Source of the DNA: Corbicula japonica
Lineage: Eukaryota > Mollusca > Bivalvia > Venerida > Cyrenidae
DNA length: 64,000 nt
Assembly: GCA_038501625.1 (NCBI GenBank)
Contig: JAZAYU010000005.1
Coordinates: 7,936,001-8,000,000, forward strand
Direction: 5' to 3'
Shown here: in pieces, positions 13,701 through 28,700 of the stretch
Layout: the number at the start of each line of letters is the position of its first letter
Position numbering within the stretch: the first letter of the stretch is position 1
Program-made: the position numbers and the translations under genes
The notes under the pieces: generated by a model
The model's input: only the letters and a program-made list of their open reading frames with translations
What the model was told of the DNA's origin: nothing
Database searches by the model: none

Positions 13701-16700
13701 TCAGCCTTCACATCTGTGCTGTCTTATTAGTCTGCACATCTATGCTGACCTGTCAGCCTGCATATCTGTTCTGTCTTAGTAGTTTGCACATCCCGGCTGA
13801 CCTGTAGGCCTGCACATCTGTGCTGTCTTATTAGTCTGCACATCTATGCTGACCTATCAGCCTGCAAATCTGTGCTGTCTTATTAGTCTGCACATCTATG
13901 CTGACCTGTCAGCCTGCACATCTGCGCTGTCTTATTAGTCTGCACATCTATGCTGACCTGTCAGCCTGCACATCTGTTCTGTCTTATTAGTCTGCACATC
14001 TATGCTGACCTGTCAGCCTGCATATCTGTTCTGTCTTATTAGCCTGCACATCTATGCTGACCTGTCAGCCTGCATATCTGTTCTGTCTTATTAGTCTGCA
14101 CATCTATGCTGACCTGTCAGCCTGCACATCTGTTCTGTCTTATTAGCCTGCACATCTATGCTGACCTGTCAGCCTTCACATCTGTGCTGTCTTATTAGTC
14201 TGCACATCTATGCTGACCTGTCAGCCTGCATATCTGTGCTGTCTTATTAGTCTGCACATTTATGCTGACCTGTCAGCTTGCACATCTGTGCTGTCTTATA
14301 AGTCTGCACATCTCAGCTGACCTGTAGGCCTGCACATCTGTGCTGTCTTATTAGTCTGCACATCTATGCTGACCTATCAGCCTGCAAATCTGTGCTGTCT
14401 TATTAGTCTGCACATCTATGCTGACCTGTCAGCCTGCACATCTGTGCTGTCTTATTAGTCTGCACATCTATGCTGACCTGTCAGCCTGCACATCTGCGCT
14501 GTCTTATTAGTCTGCACATCTATGCTAACCTGTCAGCCTGCATATCTGTGCTGTCTTATTAGTCTGCACATCTATGCTGACCTGTCAGCCTTCACATCTG
14601 TGCTGTCTTATTAGTCTGCACATCTATGCTGACCTGTCAGCCTGCACATCTGTTCTGTCTTAGTAGTTTGCACATCCCGGCTGACCTGTAGGCCTGCACA
14701 TCTGTGCTGTCTTATTAGTCTGCACATCTATGCTGACCTATCAGCCTGCAAATCTGTGCTGTCTTATTAGTCTGCACATCTATGCTGACCTGTCAGCCTG
14801 CACATCTGTGCTGACATCAGCCGGCACACATGTGCTCAAGGTCTTCACTGGTTGGTGTTCAGCTACATAAAAAACACCTTTTAAGCAATATTTGGATAAG
14901 CCAATTTCAAAGAAAGGTAACGTCATTGCACTTTATAAGCAGGCCAATGGTTAACCATGAGTATCACATGTATAATTCTGAAGTCTGTAACTCTACATTA
15001 CTGTGGGATTAGATTTAACAGCACACATTTTGTGCTTGGATCAACTGTCACAAAATATCCTAGTGAATTATTGTGTCTTAAAAATATATTCTATTTACTC
15101 AATGGGATATGACATTTATCCCCCATGTGATCAGTGTAGATCCAAATCAGCCAGCACATATGGGCAAGATGATCTGAATTTAACCCTTTTCTCCATATAT
15201 AGGCATTTTTTTCTCATGTACGACCAGTGTAGATCCAGATCAGCCAGCACATCTGTGCCTTCTGATCAGGATCTGCACTGGTCACATTTTGGATAGAAAT
15301 AACCTAATGAATCATAAAGCGAACAGTTTAGATCCCGATCAGACGGCATGGATGTGCCGGCTGATCTGGATCTAAACTGTTTGCCCATGCAATAAAGGTG
15401 TGTTTATGGAGGAAAGGGTTAAAATGGTCACACATGGGATATTAGTTTTATTCATGGGTTAAGTGAATTTATGACCAAAATAAATGAAACCATTTTTTGC
15501 ATAAGGCAGATGAGTATTTGTCCCCGCCACAATCAAAAGATACCACAGTAATGTTAGTTTTTGTTTATTTAGCAATCTACCAGTCACTTTGATATTTTAT
15601 ATACCCAGAAAATAAGCAGCTAAAATTTCAAACTTTCATTATGTACAAGTGTTTGGCAAACATCAAATGAGGAACAACCAAACAAAATTTGCTTTTTCTC
15701 CGACCAATATGCACTTCAAGAATTAAAATGTTGTAACACTTCTTTTTTTAATGCAACAACTGTTCAATATTAATTTACATGTTGTTTTTTCACCATATCT
15801 CATTAATAAAATGCAAATCAAACTGAAAGACAAAAAATTGCAGTCCAGTGAGCAGTAGAGTTTTTGTAGAAGCTGATTGGATATTCTGTAACGATGCCCA
15901 ATACAAATTTACATTTCACAAACATAAAGCCCTAAACTGTTCTGTCTTATTTTCTGGGTAAAACTTATTTCACAAGACACATGGCATACAAGATGGGGTT
16001 ACTTTCATTAATGTTCATACATACCACGATATCCATGCTGATGGAAACAAAATCAAAATCAACGTGATTTATGAAATGCTTGCAAAACTGATGGATGTTG
16101 CAGGGTCCTTGATCTGTGTCATGAAGTTTACCCTTTACTCCACAGATGCACTTTATGATGTGCATGAACAGTGTAGATCCAGATCAGCTGGCACATTTTT
16201 GCCATCTGATCAGGTTCTACACTGTTCACTTTTAGAGTCATTATGTTATTCCTGAACAAAATGTAAGCAGTGTAAATCCAGATTACATAGTACGGTTGTG
16301 CGAGCTGATCTGGATCTACACTGTTTGCTTTTAGATTCATTAGGTAATTCCTGACCAAGATACAACAAGTGTACATCCAGATCAAAAGGCATTGTTGTGC
16401 CAGCTGATCTAGATCTACATTGGTCGCACATGAGTTAAAACATGTATACTTGGAGTAAAGCGTAAATAGTTGCGTTCAACTTCAAAATGTACACATCAAC
16501 ATACATGTCTTTTACAGATGAAAAATTAATGAAACAAGCTGCTTAAAATGTGATACAAACATATACTCAACAAAAAAAGAAACCTGACACTGTAACTTTG
16601 AATAAGTATGAGGTGCATATTCAAAATCTATATATTTTTGCACCATCCAAAAGAAACTAACCACTGAATCACTTGTTTCATGCACCAAAAATATCAAAAT

Positions 16701-19700
16701 GCATAATTAAGTTCAAAACATGCACAATTTTTACTGCATACCACAATTCAATTAGCTTTAAATCTGATTCCAGGAAAATACACCAAATATAAAGTGTCAG
16801 GTTTCTTTTTTTGTTGAGTATAGATAATAAAATATCTGAACTATACAAAGTGTCACACCTAAACTCCATGTGCTCATATCCTGTGTGTGAATAGAGTAGA
16901 TTTCTGCAGTCAGATCAGAATCTATACTGTTCGCCTTTAGGTCTTTAAGATCAGGTGCCTGAAGGTTATAAAGCTGAGATTGGAAACCAGTCTCAAATCT
17001 CAAGCATCTGATTGGCTGAAATGGCGACTGGTCGCCATTTCAGCCAATCAGTTGCTTGAGATTTGAGACTGGTTTCCATGCTCAGTTTTATAACCTTGGG
17101 ATCTGATTTCTAAGCTAACAGTGAAGCAGATCTGTACCCAAGGTTATAAAACTGAGCATGGAAACCAGTCTCAAATCTCAAGCATCTGATTGGCTGAAAT
17201 GGTCCCCATTTCAGCCAATCAGATGCTTGAGATTTGAGACTGGTTTCCAATCTCAGCTTTATAGCCTTCAGCATTGATAGCACTGGTGTGTATTCAGATC
17301 TGGGTATAGATCAGACTGCACAGATGTGCAGGCTGATCTGGATTCTACTCAGGTTAAGCATGGGATATAAGGACTCTAAAAATAACTAGTGCAGATCCTG
17401 ATCAGACTGATCTAGATCTACATTTGTTACACATGAGATATAAACTGTATCCATGGTGTAAAGAGTTAACAAATTAAAAAAATAACATAACATTACACTG
17501 AAATTTCATTTTTTGATTCTATTTAGAAGTTCTTCCTATTGATAAAATTAAGCAATTTGCTCTGATGTTGGTATTCTCTTTTCTAGTCGGTATCATTAGC
17601 AAACGGAAAGTTTGATGTTATTAAGAAAAATATTATTGATATTATTTTGTTTTGATATTTTGTTTAAATCTTAACCCTTTTCTCCATGAGATATGGCTGT
17701 TAATTGTGTGCAAACAGTGTAGATCCTGTTAAGATGTCGCAGATGTGCCAGCTGATCTGGATCTAAATTACTTTTCCATGGAAAACAGTCATATCCCAAG
17801 GAGAAAGGTTACGGGATATAAATAAATAAAACAGACGTATCAACAAAATGGGACAATGTTTAACAGGTTTTCTAAGAATGTAAATATTTAAAGGGTAATT
17901 GCTGCGAGATATTAAGAACATTTTGAGGATATTTTGTCAATAAAATGATTATTAAACATTCGAAGTATGACTATAATCTTTCAAACCGTGTATAAATACA
18001 AAGATGGAATTGAGTCTGGCTTGGTTAATAACTGCTGAAAGCATTTATTTATTTACTTCATGATAACCAATTTTACAGCATGGTTGAACAGTGTAGATCT
18101 AAATCAGTTGGCACATCTGTGTGGTCTAATCAGGATCTACACTGTTTGCTTTTAGATTAATTTGACTATTTCTGGCCAATAAGCTAACAGCATAGATCCA
18201 GATCAGACTGCACAGATGTGCCAGCTGATCTAGATCTTCAATGGTCATCCATGTGATAAGCTTAAAGGGTTAAAATAAGTTATGTGTGCTAACTTCACAA
18301 AATCAGTATCAGTATGTATTGCACTGGGTGCACTGTCAATATATCTCACACAGTGAGCACAGAAAAATTTTAAAATAGGGGTGTATAGGTTAGCATTTTG
18401 TGCTTTAGTTAGTGGTGTTAATTAAAATCAATTGATTACACATGAACCTGTGCATGAATTTTTAAGCAATATTTTTCAAATTTTATATGTATACCATGTC
18501 AGAAAACAGTAAGGTGGCTTACCCAATGAAATATCATTTAACCTCATCATAAACCCTTTCCTCCATAAATACGCATTTTTACACATGTGCGACCAGTGTA
18601 GATCCAGATCAGCCGGCACATCTGTGCCGTCTGATCAGGATCTGCATTGGTTGCATTTTGGTCAGAAATAACCTAACAAATAAAAAAACGAACAGTTTAG
18701 ATCCTGACCAGATGGCACGGATGTGCCGGCTGATCTGAATCTAAACTGTTCACCCGTGCAATAAAGGTGTATCTATGGAGGAAAGGGTTAAAAAAATTGA
18801 CCATGTGTGCCAAGGTAAACAAGGATGTGTCCTCGGACACTGATGCCCCCACTGCTCCAACATAATTTTTAATAACAAAGGGCCATAACTCTGGTAAAAA
18901 TGGTTGTAGGAAAAAATCCTTTCTTTATGATCATCTTCACATCCTGCTTGATCATCTGTGCAAGTTTAAAAGAAATCCGCCCTATAGTTTAGGAGGAGTT
19001 GATGCCACAAGATTTGGGGACGTACAGACTTTGTGGGGGCATAAAAATCATATGCACAGACTCATATAAACCCCGCCATGGTAAAATGTTTCAATGTGAA
19101 GTTGATGTCATTCTTTAATATGTCTGAAAATTTTGCAGATGACATAGATATTAATACATTGGGTGGTAATTAATATATTAGTCGAAATTTGTAACAAAAT
19201 TATATTTAATTAGTAGAAAATAGGACATCAACTTGCTCTCTTTCTAAAAATAGCATCATCTGAAAATGCTAAAAAGGTAAAGGTATGGGGTTATAGTCTG
19301 TAATTACTGTACCGACTTTCACATTTACCCCCTGATCACTGGATATAAGTCGTCCGTTAACAGTAACTGCGAAGACACAGTTACTGTTAACGGACGACTT
19401 ATATCCAGTGATCAGGTGTACACATGACATGGCTTCTATGGCTTTCAAAAGTTAGATTCTGTTGTAACTAAATCAGAGAAACCTCAATTAGCTGTTAAGT
19501 TTAAAAAAAATACTTGGGTGATTTCGCTGTGGTTATTTGGCTGTGATTTTAGTGTGAGAGTGTAAGATTTGCACATCTAGATAAAAGCAGAACCAATTTA
19601 CCCTATAACGCAAATCTAACAGATGTATTAACCTCGACTGTCCTGTTTCCATATTCTGCTTTCATTGAATCTTCAAGAATGCCACCATAATATTATGTTT

Positions 19701-22700
19701 TACATAAAAAATCTCCAACAATATAGCAAAACAAAGATTTATAAAATTTACATTCAATATACTCTACACTCAACAGAATAATTTTCCTACGATAAAACAT
19801 AGTAGATTGGTATTCGATTAAACACCTGTGTCGCCCTTGGATACTTTATCAAAATAAAAAGAAAGATAACCTAAAAAAAAATTAACCCATTAGAATATGA
19901 AGGATGCTCAACCATTAAAGAAAAACTCAAAAGATGTTGTCAGAGATTTTAAAGCACAATTTTAAAAAAAATTAATAAATGGGATGGGGGTGGGTTGGGG
20001 TCAGGTGAGGGTAAATGGCTGAGTGAGTTCAGGAAAGGGGCTGGTGTGGATGTTAAATTTTTGCCCCCCAAAAAATAAAGGTGGGGTGCTGTTCATTTTT
20101 GCTGTATCACAACACTGTTTTTCATCAGAAATGTATAGTGAACGTTTAATGAAGAAATATCTAGAAATCACATTTATAGCCAATATAAATGGACAGACAG
20201 ACAAAGCAATCCCTATGTATTGTCCATTCTTCAAGGAGGTCGACATAGAAAAGCTGTCTTCAATATAAAATTGATTGGGGGGAAATGAAATATTTTAACA
20301 AAGTTTAATAAGGAAAAATGTGTACAGAACTAAACACATCTTGCAATTTATTTATCAATGATAAGGAACTTAGAAATCAACACAATGGGTACTATATCTA
20401 TATGCAAACTATAACTAAACCATGCTTTCTAAGTGAAAACAGATTAATGGATCCTACAATGTTTTTATCTAAACTTACATAATGTTCCCGTTCACCAGGA
20501 AATAAGTTGACTACAGCGATACCAAATAATCTTCCCCAAGCGGCACCTATAACAAGGGAGGGAATAAATACTCCGCTGGAGACACTGAGGCCGTATGTCC
20601 ACACAGCAAGGAAAAAGAACACTACCACAAAGATTGTCAAGGCAAGCGGTCCAAAAGAACCTGAAATATAAAGTCAAGTCATTGTGCAATCTCACTAAAG
20701 TCTGATCTAAAAAACTGTTAGATCTGATGACAGCCCACATACACCGTACATAAGCTATAGCAGTTTTCCCCGATGACTAAATATTTTTAGAAATTGACAA
20801 CACAGGAAGTATGATTTAAAATGTTTGCAAACTGATCTGAAGATGTCATTTCATTAGAAATAAATTCAATACTACATCAATACATGTATTTTCAGTAAAA
20901 TATGTATTAAACAGGCTGTTAACACTTTCCATGGTTTTGAATACTATGTTTACTTTCCCTTTTGCGATTTTGTAGGCAACAAAGGGTTAGTAATAAAAGC
21001 ACGTTTTAGTTACTCGTCGTGCGATCCTAATAGTGTAGCGGTTTTTGGGAGATGATTTTAATCAGATTGGTCATTGTGTTGTAGCCTGAGAGCATTAATG
21101 ACTTAAACACACCAAATGTTTTTCATATTCTGATGAACTCACGATAATGATACAACAATAAAATGAAAAGCAGTAAAAACCAAATACTTTTTTTCCACTT
21201 ATTAAGGCATTACGCTTTATTAAAAACATTCTGATGTAATGACTGTTTTAATTGTTTTATTCTGATGAAGGCATATGCTGTTGATACATTAAATATAAAA
21301 AAAAATTTAAATTGCGATTGGTATTGAAATATCAGATTATTATTATTATACTCGAACTCTGTATTATCGACGCATCTCTATTAACGGCCTAAAGAAGTTA
21401 TGTTGTCAGGCATTTCCATATTCGATATCTTTTACCTTAAAATGCCGAACAAGGTCATTTCTTGGTAAATATTAAGTTCATATGTTAGTAGTTTTCTCAA
21501 AAATACAGAAGTAATGAAATAATATTGAACTGCATAGGAATCATTGTTAACTTGAAGAAGTACGCCGATAATACAGCGTTCCAGGCTAACTCAGATTATT
21601 GATTCTATTCTTAATTTTACACTGTAAAATTTGCAATTCTAATCCACATATTTGGTACAATTTGTGATAACACAATTATTTGATATGGTTGCTGGAACAG
21701 CAATGTTGACAAAGTAAATGACAGCACGCTTTTTTTTCACAGTAACTAACAGCAAATCCTGCATGTCTTCTTACCTGATCAGTCGATACCTTGAGCAAAG
21801 TCCATATATTAAGCATACCCCAATAGTTTATGAGTGGCTTAACCCTTTACTCCATAGACACACGTTTATTGCAACTGCGAACAGTGTAGATCCAGATCAG
21901 CTGGAACATCCGTGCCGTATGATCAGGATCTTTACTTTTCACCTTTTAATTTTTTAGGTTATTGCTGACCAAAAAGCGCAGTGCAAATCCTGATCAGATG
22001 GCGTAGATGTGCCAGCTGATCTGGATCTACACTGGTCATGGAGGAAAGGGTTAAATTGTAGCCATGTCCAATAGTATTTATCACAATACTCATTCAAGCA
22101 GAGAGCAAGATTAACCTTTAACGCAAGTGCAACCAGTGTAGATCAGCTGCCACATCTGTCTGAAATGACATAATGAACCTAAAAGCAAACAGTGAAGATC
22201 CTCATCAGACAGCAACAATGTGCTGGCTGATCTGGATCTACACTGATTGCACAGGCGTTCACACATATACAGTTGAACCTGCCTTAGCAGCCACTTGCAT
22301 ACAGCATCTATCTGTCTTCAACAGCCAGTTTTAATATATCCTAAACTGAGATTTTGTTCTAATTATTACCTGTTTTAAGCAGCCACTGCTTAATACAGGT
22401 TTGACTCCATATATATTGTTCGCCCATGTGAGAAAGGTGTATCTACTGAGAAAAGGGGTCAAGTGAAAATAATTATTTCCTTATAATACTGTCACCACTA
22501 ACCCACTCACCATAAGGGTCATGGAGCAAGGCTTTAAGGCAGCCCTCTGGAGTGGCTAGAAACATTGTTGACATGGAATGGTGTTGTCCCTCTGGACAAT
22601 TCATCTGTAAATAATAACAACATTCTAGATACAGAAAATTGATCTTCAAGTATATTTCTGACGTAATTTGGAAAAAAGTGTATGTTTTTTCCTTTGTTTT

Positions 22701-25700
22701 CCCAGAATTACGTTTCCAATTTCTCTCTGTACATACAGTCAGTACTTTTATCAGTAAATAAACCCTTACCAATGTCATGCAGTGATGATAAAGTTTATTA
22801 GGGTTATCTGATCCATCTTTTTTGGGGTTGTCCCGGCTAGCTCAGTCAGTAGCATTGTTGGAATTGCATGGCTAGGAGCTGTTGCCCGTACAGTACAGGT
22901 TCACACCCCAGTAGAGGCAATATTATTTTTAATTTTAAAAACTTAACTTATCTTTGTAATTTACACAACGGTTCAATTTCATTAATTCAAAATAGAAACT
23001 AAGTAATATTGAGAACTCCTCTCGCGGCACTGGCAAAACACCTATTTATTCTATATACATTTTCCTTAAATAATTTGAAAACCAGATATATTTTAAACCT
23101 CAACCATTCCTACTGAATAATATTTCATAAATGTCACCCCCGATAATTGAATTCCACTGATATTTATTGCTCAAAATTGTGAATATTTAATCTGTTTTTC
23201 ACTTTGAGCAAATAACAATGATTAACGACTTTTTAAAATTAACACATGAAAATAAAGGGGCACTAAACATTTGAATTATCGGTACAACTAAATACCTAGT
23301 CTTCACTTCATTAACTCCAACTGCCAAAAATCCAAACTTTTTTATTGGGATGAAACAGTTTAAATTATCAAAGTAAAGTACAGATTGTATTGTGATGCGA
23401 TTCTGTTTGCTCATATTTTACAATAATGTCAAGTTATCCCTTTCTTCCATATATACGCATTTTTATGCATGTGCAACCAGTGTAGATTCAGATCAGCCGG
23501 CACATCCGTCTGCACTGGTTGCATTTTGGTCAGAAATAACAAAATGAATAAAAAAGTGAACAGGTTAGATCCTGATCAGACGGAAGGAAAGAGTTATGAG
23601 AAAAATAAACATGGAAAAATGCCACTTACCTTTGACACAATAGCCTCTGAATCATACGGAGTTTTATCTGTACACGTGTTAAGGCTCATTATCAATATAA
23701 AAGCCATCAGTCCAGTTACCCCGGCAACAACAGCGGCTTCCACAACCTTCAACCATTTCAGCTTGATAAATCTGAAAACAGACCAGGGCTGAAGGTTATA
23801 AAACTGAGATTGGAAACCAGTCTCAAATCTCAAGCATCTGATTGGCTGAAATTGTGACCAGTCGCCATTTCCGCCAATCAGATGCTTGAGATTTGAGACG
23901 GGTTTCCATGCACAGCTTTATAACCTTGGGAACAGATGCCAGTCATTCCAACCTCTTCTGACATTTGGGGCATGCCATAGGAAAAGTACCTTTGGACAGT
24001 TAAAGTTAAATTCTGGAAATGATGTCATAAAATTGAGCAGACAACATTATTTATTATGCACGTGTGGAAAAAAAACACATAATGTTGTCAAAATGTTCAA
24101 CAAAATTAGTTATGATCAAATAATCAATAAATATAAGTTCTTCAAAGAACATGGTCAAAATTAGACTCAACATTAGGGGCAAACTTATCTTAAATATTCT
24201 TTTTTGAAATCTAGAGTATACCCCTGTCTTATGGCCAAATTGACATATGGCTGAGTATATACGGTACTTCAACAATTTTATAATTATTTTACACCTCAGT
24301 CAGATTTGAGTTCCTTTTTCTACACAATATTTACCTGTTTCTAAACACAGTCAGTTTGTAATTGAGCACAACAAATGCAGCACCAATCAGACCCCCTGAA
24401 AACAAAAAATGTAATTATTATGCTTGTTTCTTTTAATGTTAACAATGCTTATAGCTGAAATTTCATCAGCTGAAAAACTATCTCTGCAAACTGATAAATG
24501 CAAAGGCATCATGATTGTGTTAAAAAGCTATGATGTTTAAACTATATACAGTCAAACCTGTCTTCAAAGATCAACCATGGGAAAACCCAAAAGTGGCGTT
24601 TAAAGGCTTTGTTCACAGGTTTGATTGTTTTTAAAACAGTCAAAATAAATTATTTGTTTGGAATGATACTACAAATTTTGATTTCAATTAGATTTTGACC
24701 CAGTGAGCAACCTCTGTAAACATCTGTTGCAATGCAGCACTTCACAAGACGCTGACCACGTTTTTTGTCATGTGATGACTGTTAGAACTGCTGCTCTAAT
24801 CAAGACGCTGTATTTTACTTCCAAATTAGGTTTTGCTGTCAATTAAAATTTTGTAGCTGTTTGTTCATTCCCCTTGCGGATGTTGAAACAATAACAAAAG
24901 GTGTGGCTTAAAGTAAAGAAACCTGAAGGCGTGATTAACAATGAACAACGGTCTGTCAATTATACTTTCCGGAGCTACTTCTCAACAATCATATCAGTCA
25001 CTGAACATTGTGTTTGATTGCAAGCCAAAATTAAACTGAAACCGAAATTTGTAGTAATTATAAGTTTATGAATTGTGAGTAAGCAAACTCTGTCTGATAT
25101 GCAAGTATTCAACATAAAGTCTAGACATCATTTAATTTGCATATGATTCTTACAAATCTGCTGATGCACAAAACCTAGAAAGAACTTATTTTTCTTGCAT
25201 ACCGGATAAGTATTTCCGCATGATTTACCGGGGAAAGAAAATCTTATCTTTTCCCTAGGGAAAAGATAACATTTGTGTACTACATGAGTGACATCAAGTC
25301 TTCAAGTATCTGACGTAATATATTCAAGTTAGTGATGTCATTTAGAAAATAAGGTTTGCGTTAACGTCAATATTTCATATTTAGTTTGTATAAATGTATA
25401 CGAATGTTATAAACAGTAAAAGGTATGCAAGAAAAAGTATCTAGCATGAGACATTCGGTTAAGATAGAAAAATCTGTCACCTCGGGTGAACTGTTTTGGT
25501 GGGCACTGGGCAGAGCCTTGTTCCCGCAAAACAGTTCTCCCTCGGACAGATTTTTCCATCTTCACCTCACACTCATGTAAGATACTTATCAACACTTTCC
25601 TATATATTCATGTATACACGCCTTTGTGGAATTGGGGAACAGTGTAAATCCAGATCAGCTGGCATATCTGTGCCATCTGATCAGGATCTGCACTATTCAC

Positions 25701-28700
25701 TTTATGATTCATAAGGTTATTTTTGACCAAAATGCGACCAGTGCAGATTCTGATCAGACAGCACGGATGTGCCGGCTGATCTGGATTTACACTGGTCACA
25801 CATGCCTAAAAATGCGTATATATGGAGGAAAGGGTTAATCAAATAATGGAAGAAATGTGTGTAAGTAATGAGGCTTTAATCTTTCAAATCCGGAAACACG
25901 ACCCATATTCACAGAACTGGGTATTGTATCAGCTTTTAGTCTAAAACTGGTTAAGTCAAGTATTATAAGGTTTTCTTGCATACCGGATAAGTGTTTCCAC
26001 ATGATTTTCAGGGGAAGGAAAATCTTATCTTTTCACTAGGGAAGTATCTGACATAATATATTCATGTTAGTAAGTCATTTTGAAAATAAGGTTTGCTTTA
26101 ACATCAATATTTAATTGCAAGAAGAAAACAAAATTTAGTTTTTATACAAAGACACAAATGTTATGAACAGTAAAAGGTATGCCAGAAAACGTATCTTGCA
26201 TATGATATTCGGTCCATATAAAAAAATCTGTCACCTCTAGTGAACTGTTTTGGCGGGAACGAGGCTCAAAACAGTTCACCCTTGGTGACAGATTTTTCCA
26301 TCTTTACCTCACTCTCATGCAAGATGCTTATAATCACTCTCAAATCCCGAAACATGACCCATATTGACAGAACTGGGTATTGTATCAGCTTTTAGTCTAA
26401 AACTGGGAAAGCCAAGTATTAAAAGGTTATTAAAACCATGTATTTTTGTCATTTAGATACTTAATACAGTACAAGAATAGCATGAAACAGTGTAAATAAA
26501 AAAATTAATTTGGTTTCAAATTATAGGAATTTCAACAAATTTTATTTCGTAACTTTGGGAGGAAAAAAAGATACTTTTTCCAACTGGAAATAATACAGAG
26601 TGAATTACTGGCTATAAAATCAGTTCAGTTAAAAAAAAATCATTGGTGATGGTAAATTAAGGACTATGTTATTCATGAATTCTCATCATGGCTTCAAGAA
26701 AAGTCTGGTAATAATAAAATGAAAATTACCAGTAATTTATAGTAATTTGAGCTTTTCCTTATGTCAAAATAAAAGAAAAGAGTAAGTGCTACAAAGAATT
26801 GAGAAAAAAGATGAACAAAATCTATTTATTTTATGGAAAAAAGGACTTTAGTCAGTGTTATTTTCCATGCAAGTTTTCATATATTCTACAAAAAAGCAAT
26901 TAAAAATAAATATGAAAGTAAGATAGTACAGACCTCCTTACAGATGCACTAAGAGTTAATTTTTTAAGTAAATTCTTATCTTGACTGAAATCCTCCCATT
27001 AAAATATCCATGTTTACTAAAATTCAGAAATCCACCATTGACAACTTTACACAAGAAAGTAGTGCAAACAGTAAGTAATATAAAGTATGGTGTCAATACT
27101 GGACACAGGTAATGGAAAGTACACTAAACATAACAGATAGTAATTTAAATGTAAAATGTATACTGAAAGTGTGTGATAACTGATAATGTTCTGTCTCAAT
27201 TTTATATGATGAGATGCATAATAATATATGATAATCCAAATAAAAAAACATATTCAAGCTGTAGCATGTGGTTATGCTCATATAATAAAACAAAAAGGTA
27301 GTAACTGTGCTACAAATACCATTAATTTTATTGCCCGAATAGTGAAAAACTTATTTCTGTAGTATTAAATGTTGAAAAAATATAACATGTCATTGATTTT
27401 GTTTTTGATATGCTGCTATAAGCTTAACAATATCCAAGTTTTTGAATTACAAGTGTTATGAAGTTCCAGTTATTTCATAACATTAAAAGCTTATTATCAG
27501 ATTATGGGATAGGATTCTTGATTAAGTTTTGTCAAATAAAGATTTTCCACTTCATATGAACAGTACTCTCCTTTGTAAAGCACATGGTAAACTTCATTTG
27601 GTGAATGGTCTTGTCCTTTTTTATATCATGAATAGTGCCTACAAAGATGTTTTTGTAGGTCAAATACTTTAATGAATAATAAAAATTACTAACATCATAT
27701 TTTAAAATGTGTAATCTTCAAGACATAATTTAATTAAGTATACATAATCACAAGCGTATGTGATCATTGCATGAAATGGAAACACGGAGCTCAATCGAAG
27801 CATAATTGTATTAAACGTGGTCCTTTCACGGACGCCGTACTTTCATATCACGAAAAAATCGTGGGTAATTTTTGTGTACACTAAGAATGTAAACAACGGT
27901 GACCCTCACTAGAAAATGTTAATAAACTATGTTGACGTACACAATCTCACAATAATTGTGAAGAAATGTGCATTTATTACATACACAAACTGTCATTGCA
28001 ACAATAAACTCACCTAAAGTTTAAAAAAACAGCATTATTTCCTACTTTCACTTTACTTCCACGACCGGACATTCAAAAAACGGAAGTCAAAGGGGAATAA
28101 CACTGGAGAAAATAGTTCGCACGTGGCAACAAAATATTCCACACTTACATAAATAAAACCTAAACAATCAAAATGACTGACAGAAAAAATATAGTTAATA
28201 TTAGAAATTCATAAGTTATCAGTAAGTTTGCCAAAAAATGCGATATTTTAAATGATGTTCGTTTCGCGCATTAACACAAATATTGGTGATTAGTCCCTTA
28301 CTTCCGCAAAGCTGTGTTGATGAAAATGTTTTATTTACACATCTGAAATTTAAGGCAGATTATGAATGATCGACGAAAGATAAATACGATCGATTGGTAG
28401 GCAACAAAATTTTAACCATTGTTCTCTATGATGGATTGTGTTTCTGGGGATGTCATGTTGTATTAACAACCCAAGAACGCGATTATTTTCGTGGGTGTCA
28501 AAACAAAGATGGACTCCCTAGTTTTTCTTGCAGTTTAGTGGGTTCGTTTATGGGATATAAGATATTTCAAAAATATATTTAAACATAAGTCTCAGTGCAT
28601 CTACAGTAATATCGTGGCATTCCAAGTATGCTTTTACTTTCAGAAAATATTGGTCAGAGTAAAAGAAAACTTGCACAGAAAATTGCATATTTATTTCTGT

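Noticed and set aside
13010..14822. Regular array considered as CRISPR
   Set aside because: Units are contiguous with no unique spacers, and the host is an animal genome.
20001..20268. Two 81-codon frames on opposite strands
   Set aside because: Mutually overlapping, no family resemblance, no splice or start context, and located in an intron.
22826..22925. Possible functional tRNA gene
   Set aside because: A and B boxes are present, but the spacing is too long and no closed cloverleaf with an anticodon arm could be drawn. Listed as SINE-like.
28394..28582. 62-codon plus-strand frame in a somewhat GC-richer patch
   Set aside because: No start context, splice sites or family similarity recognised.
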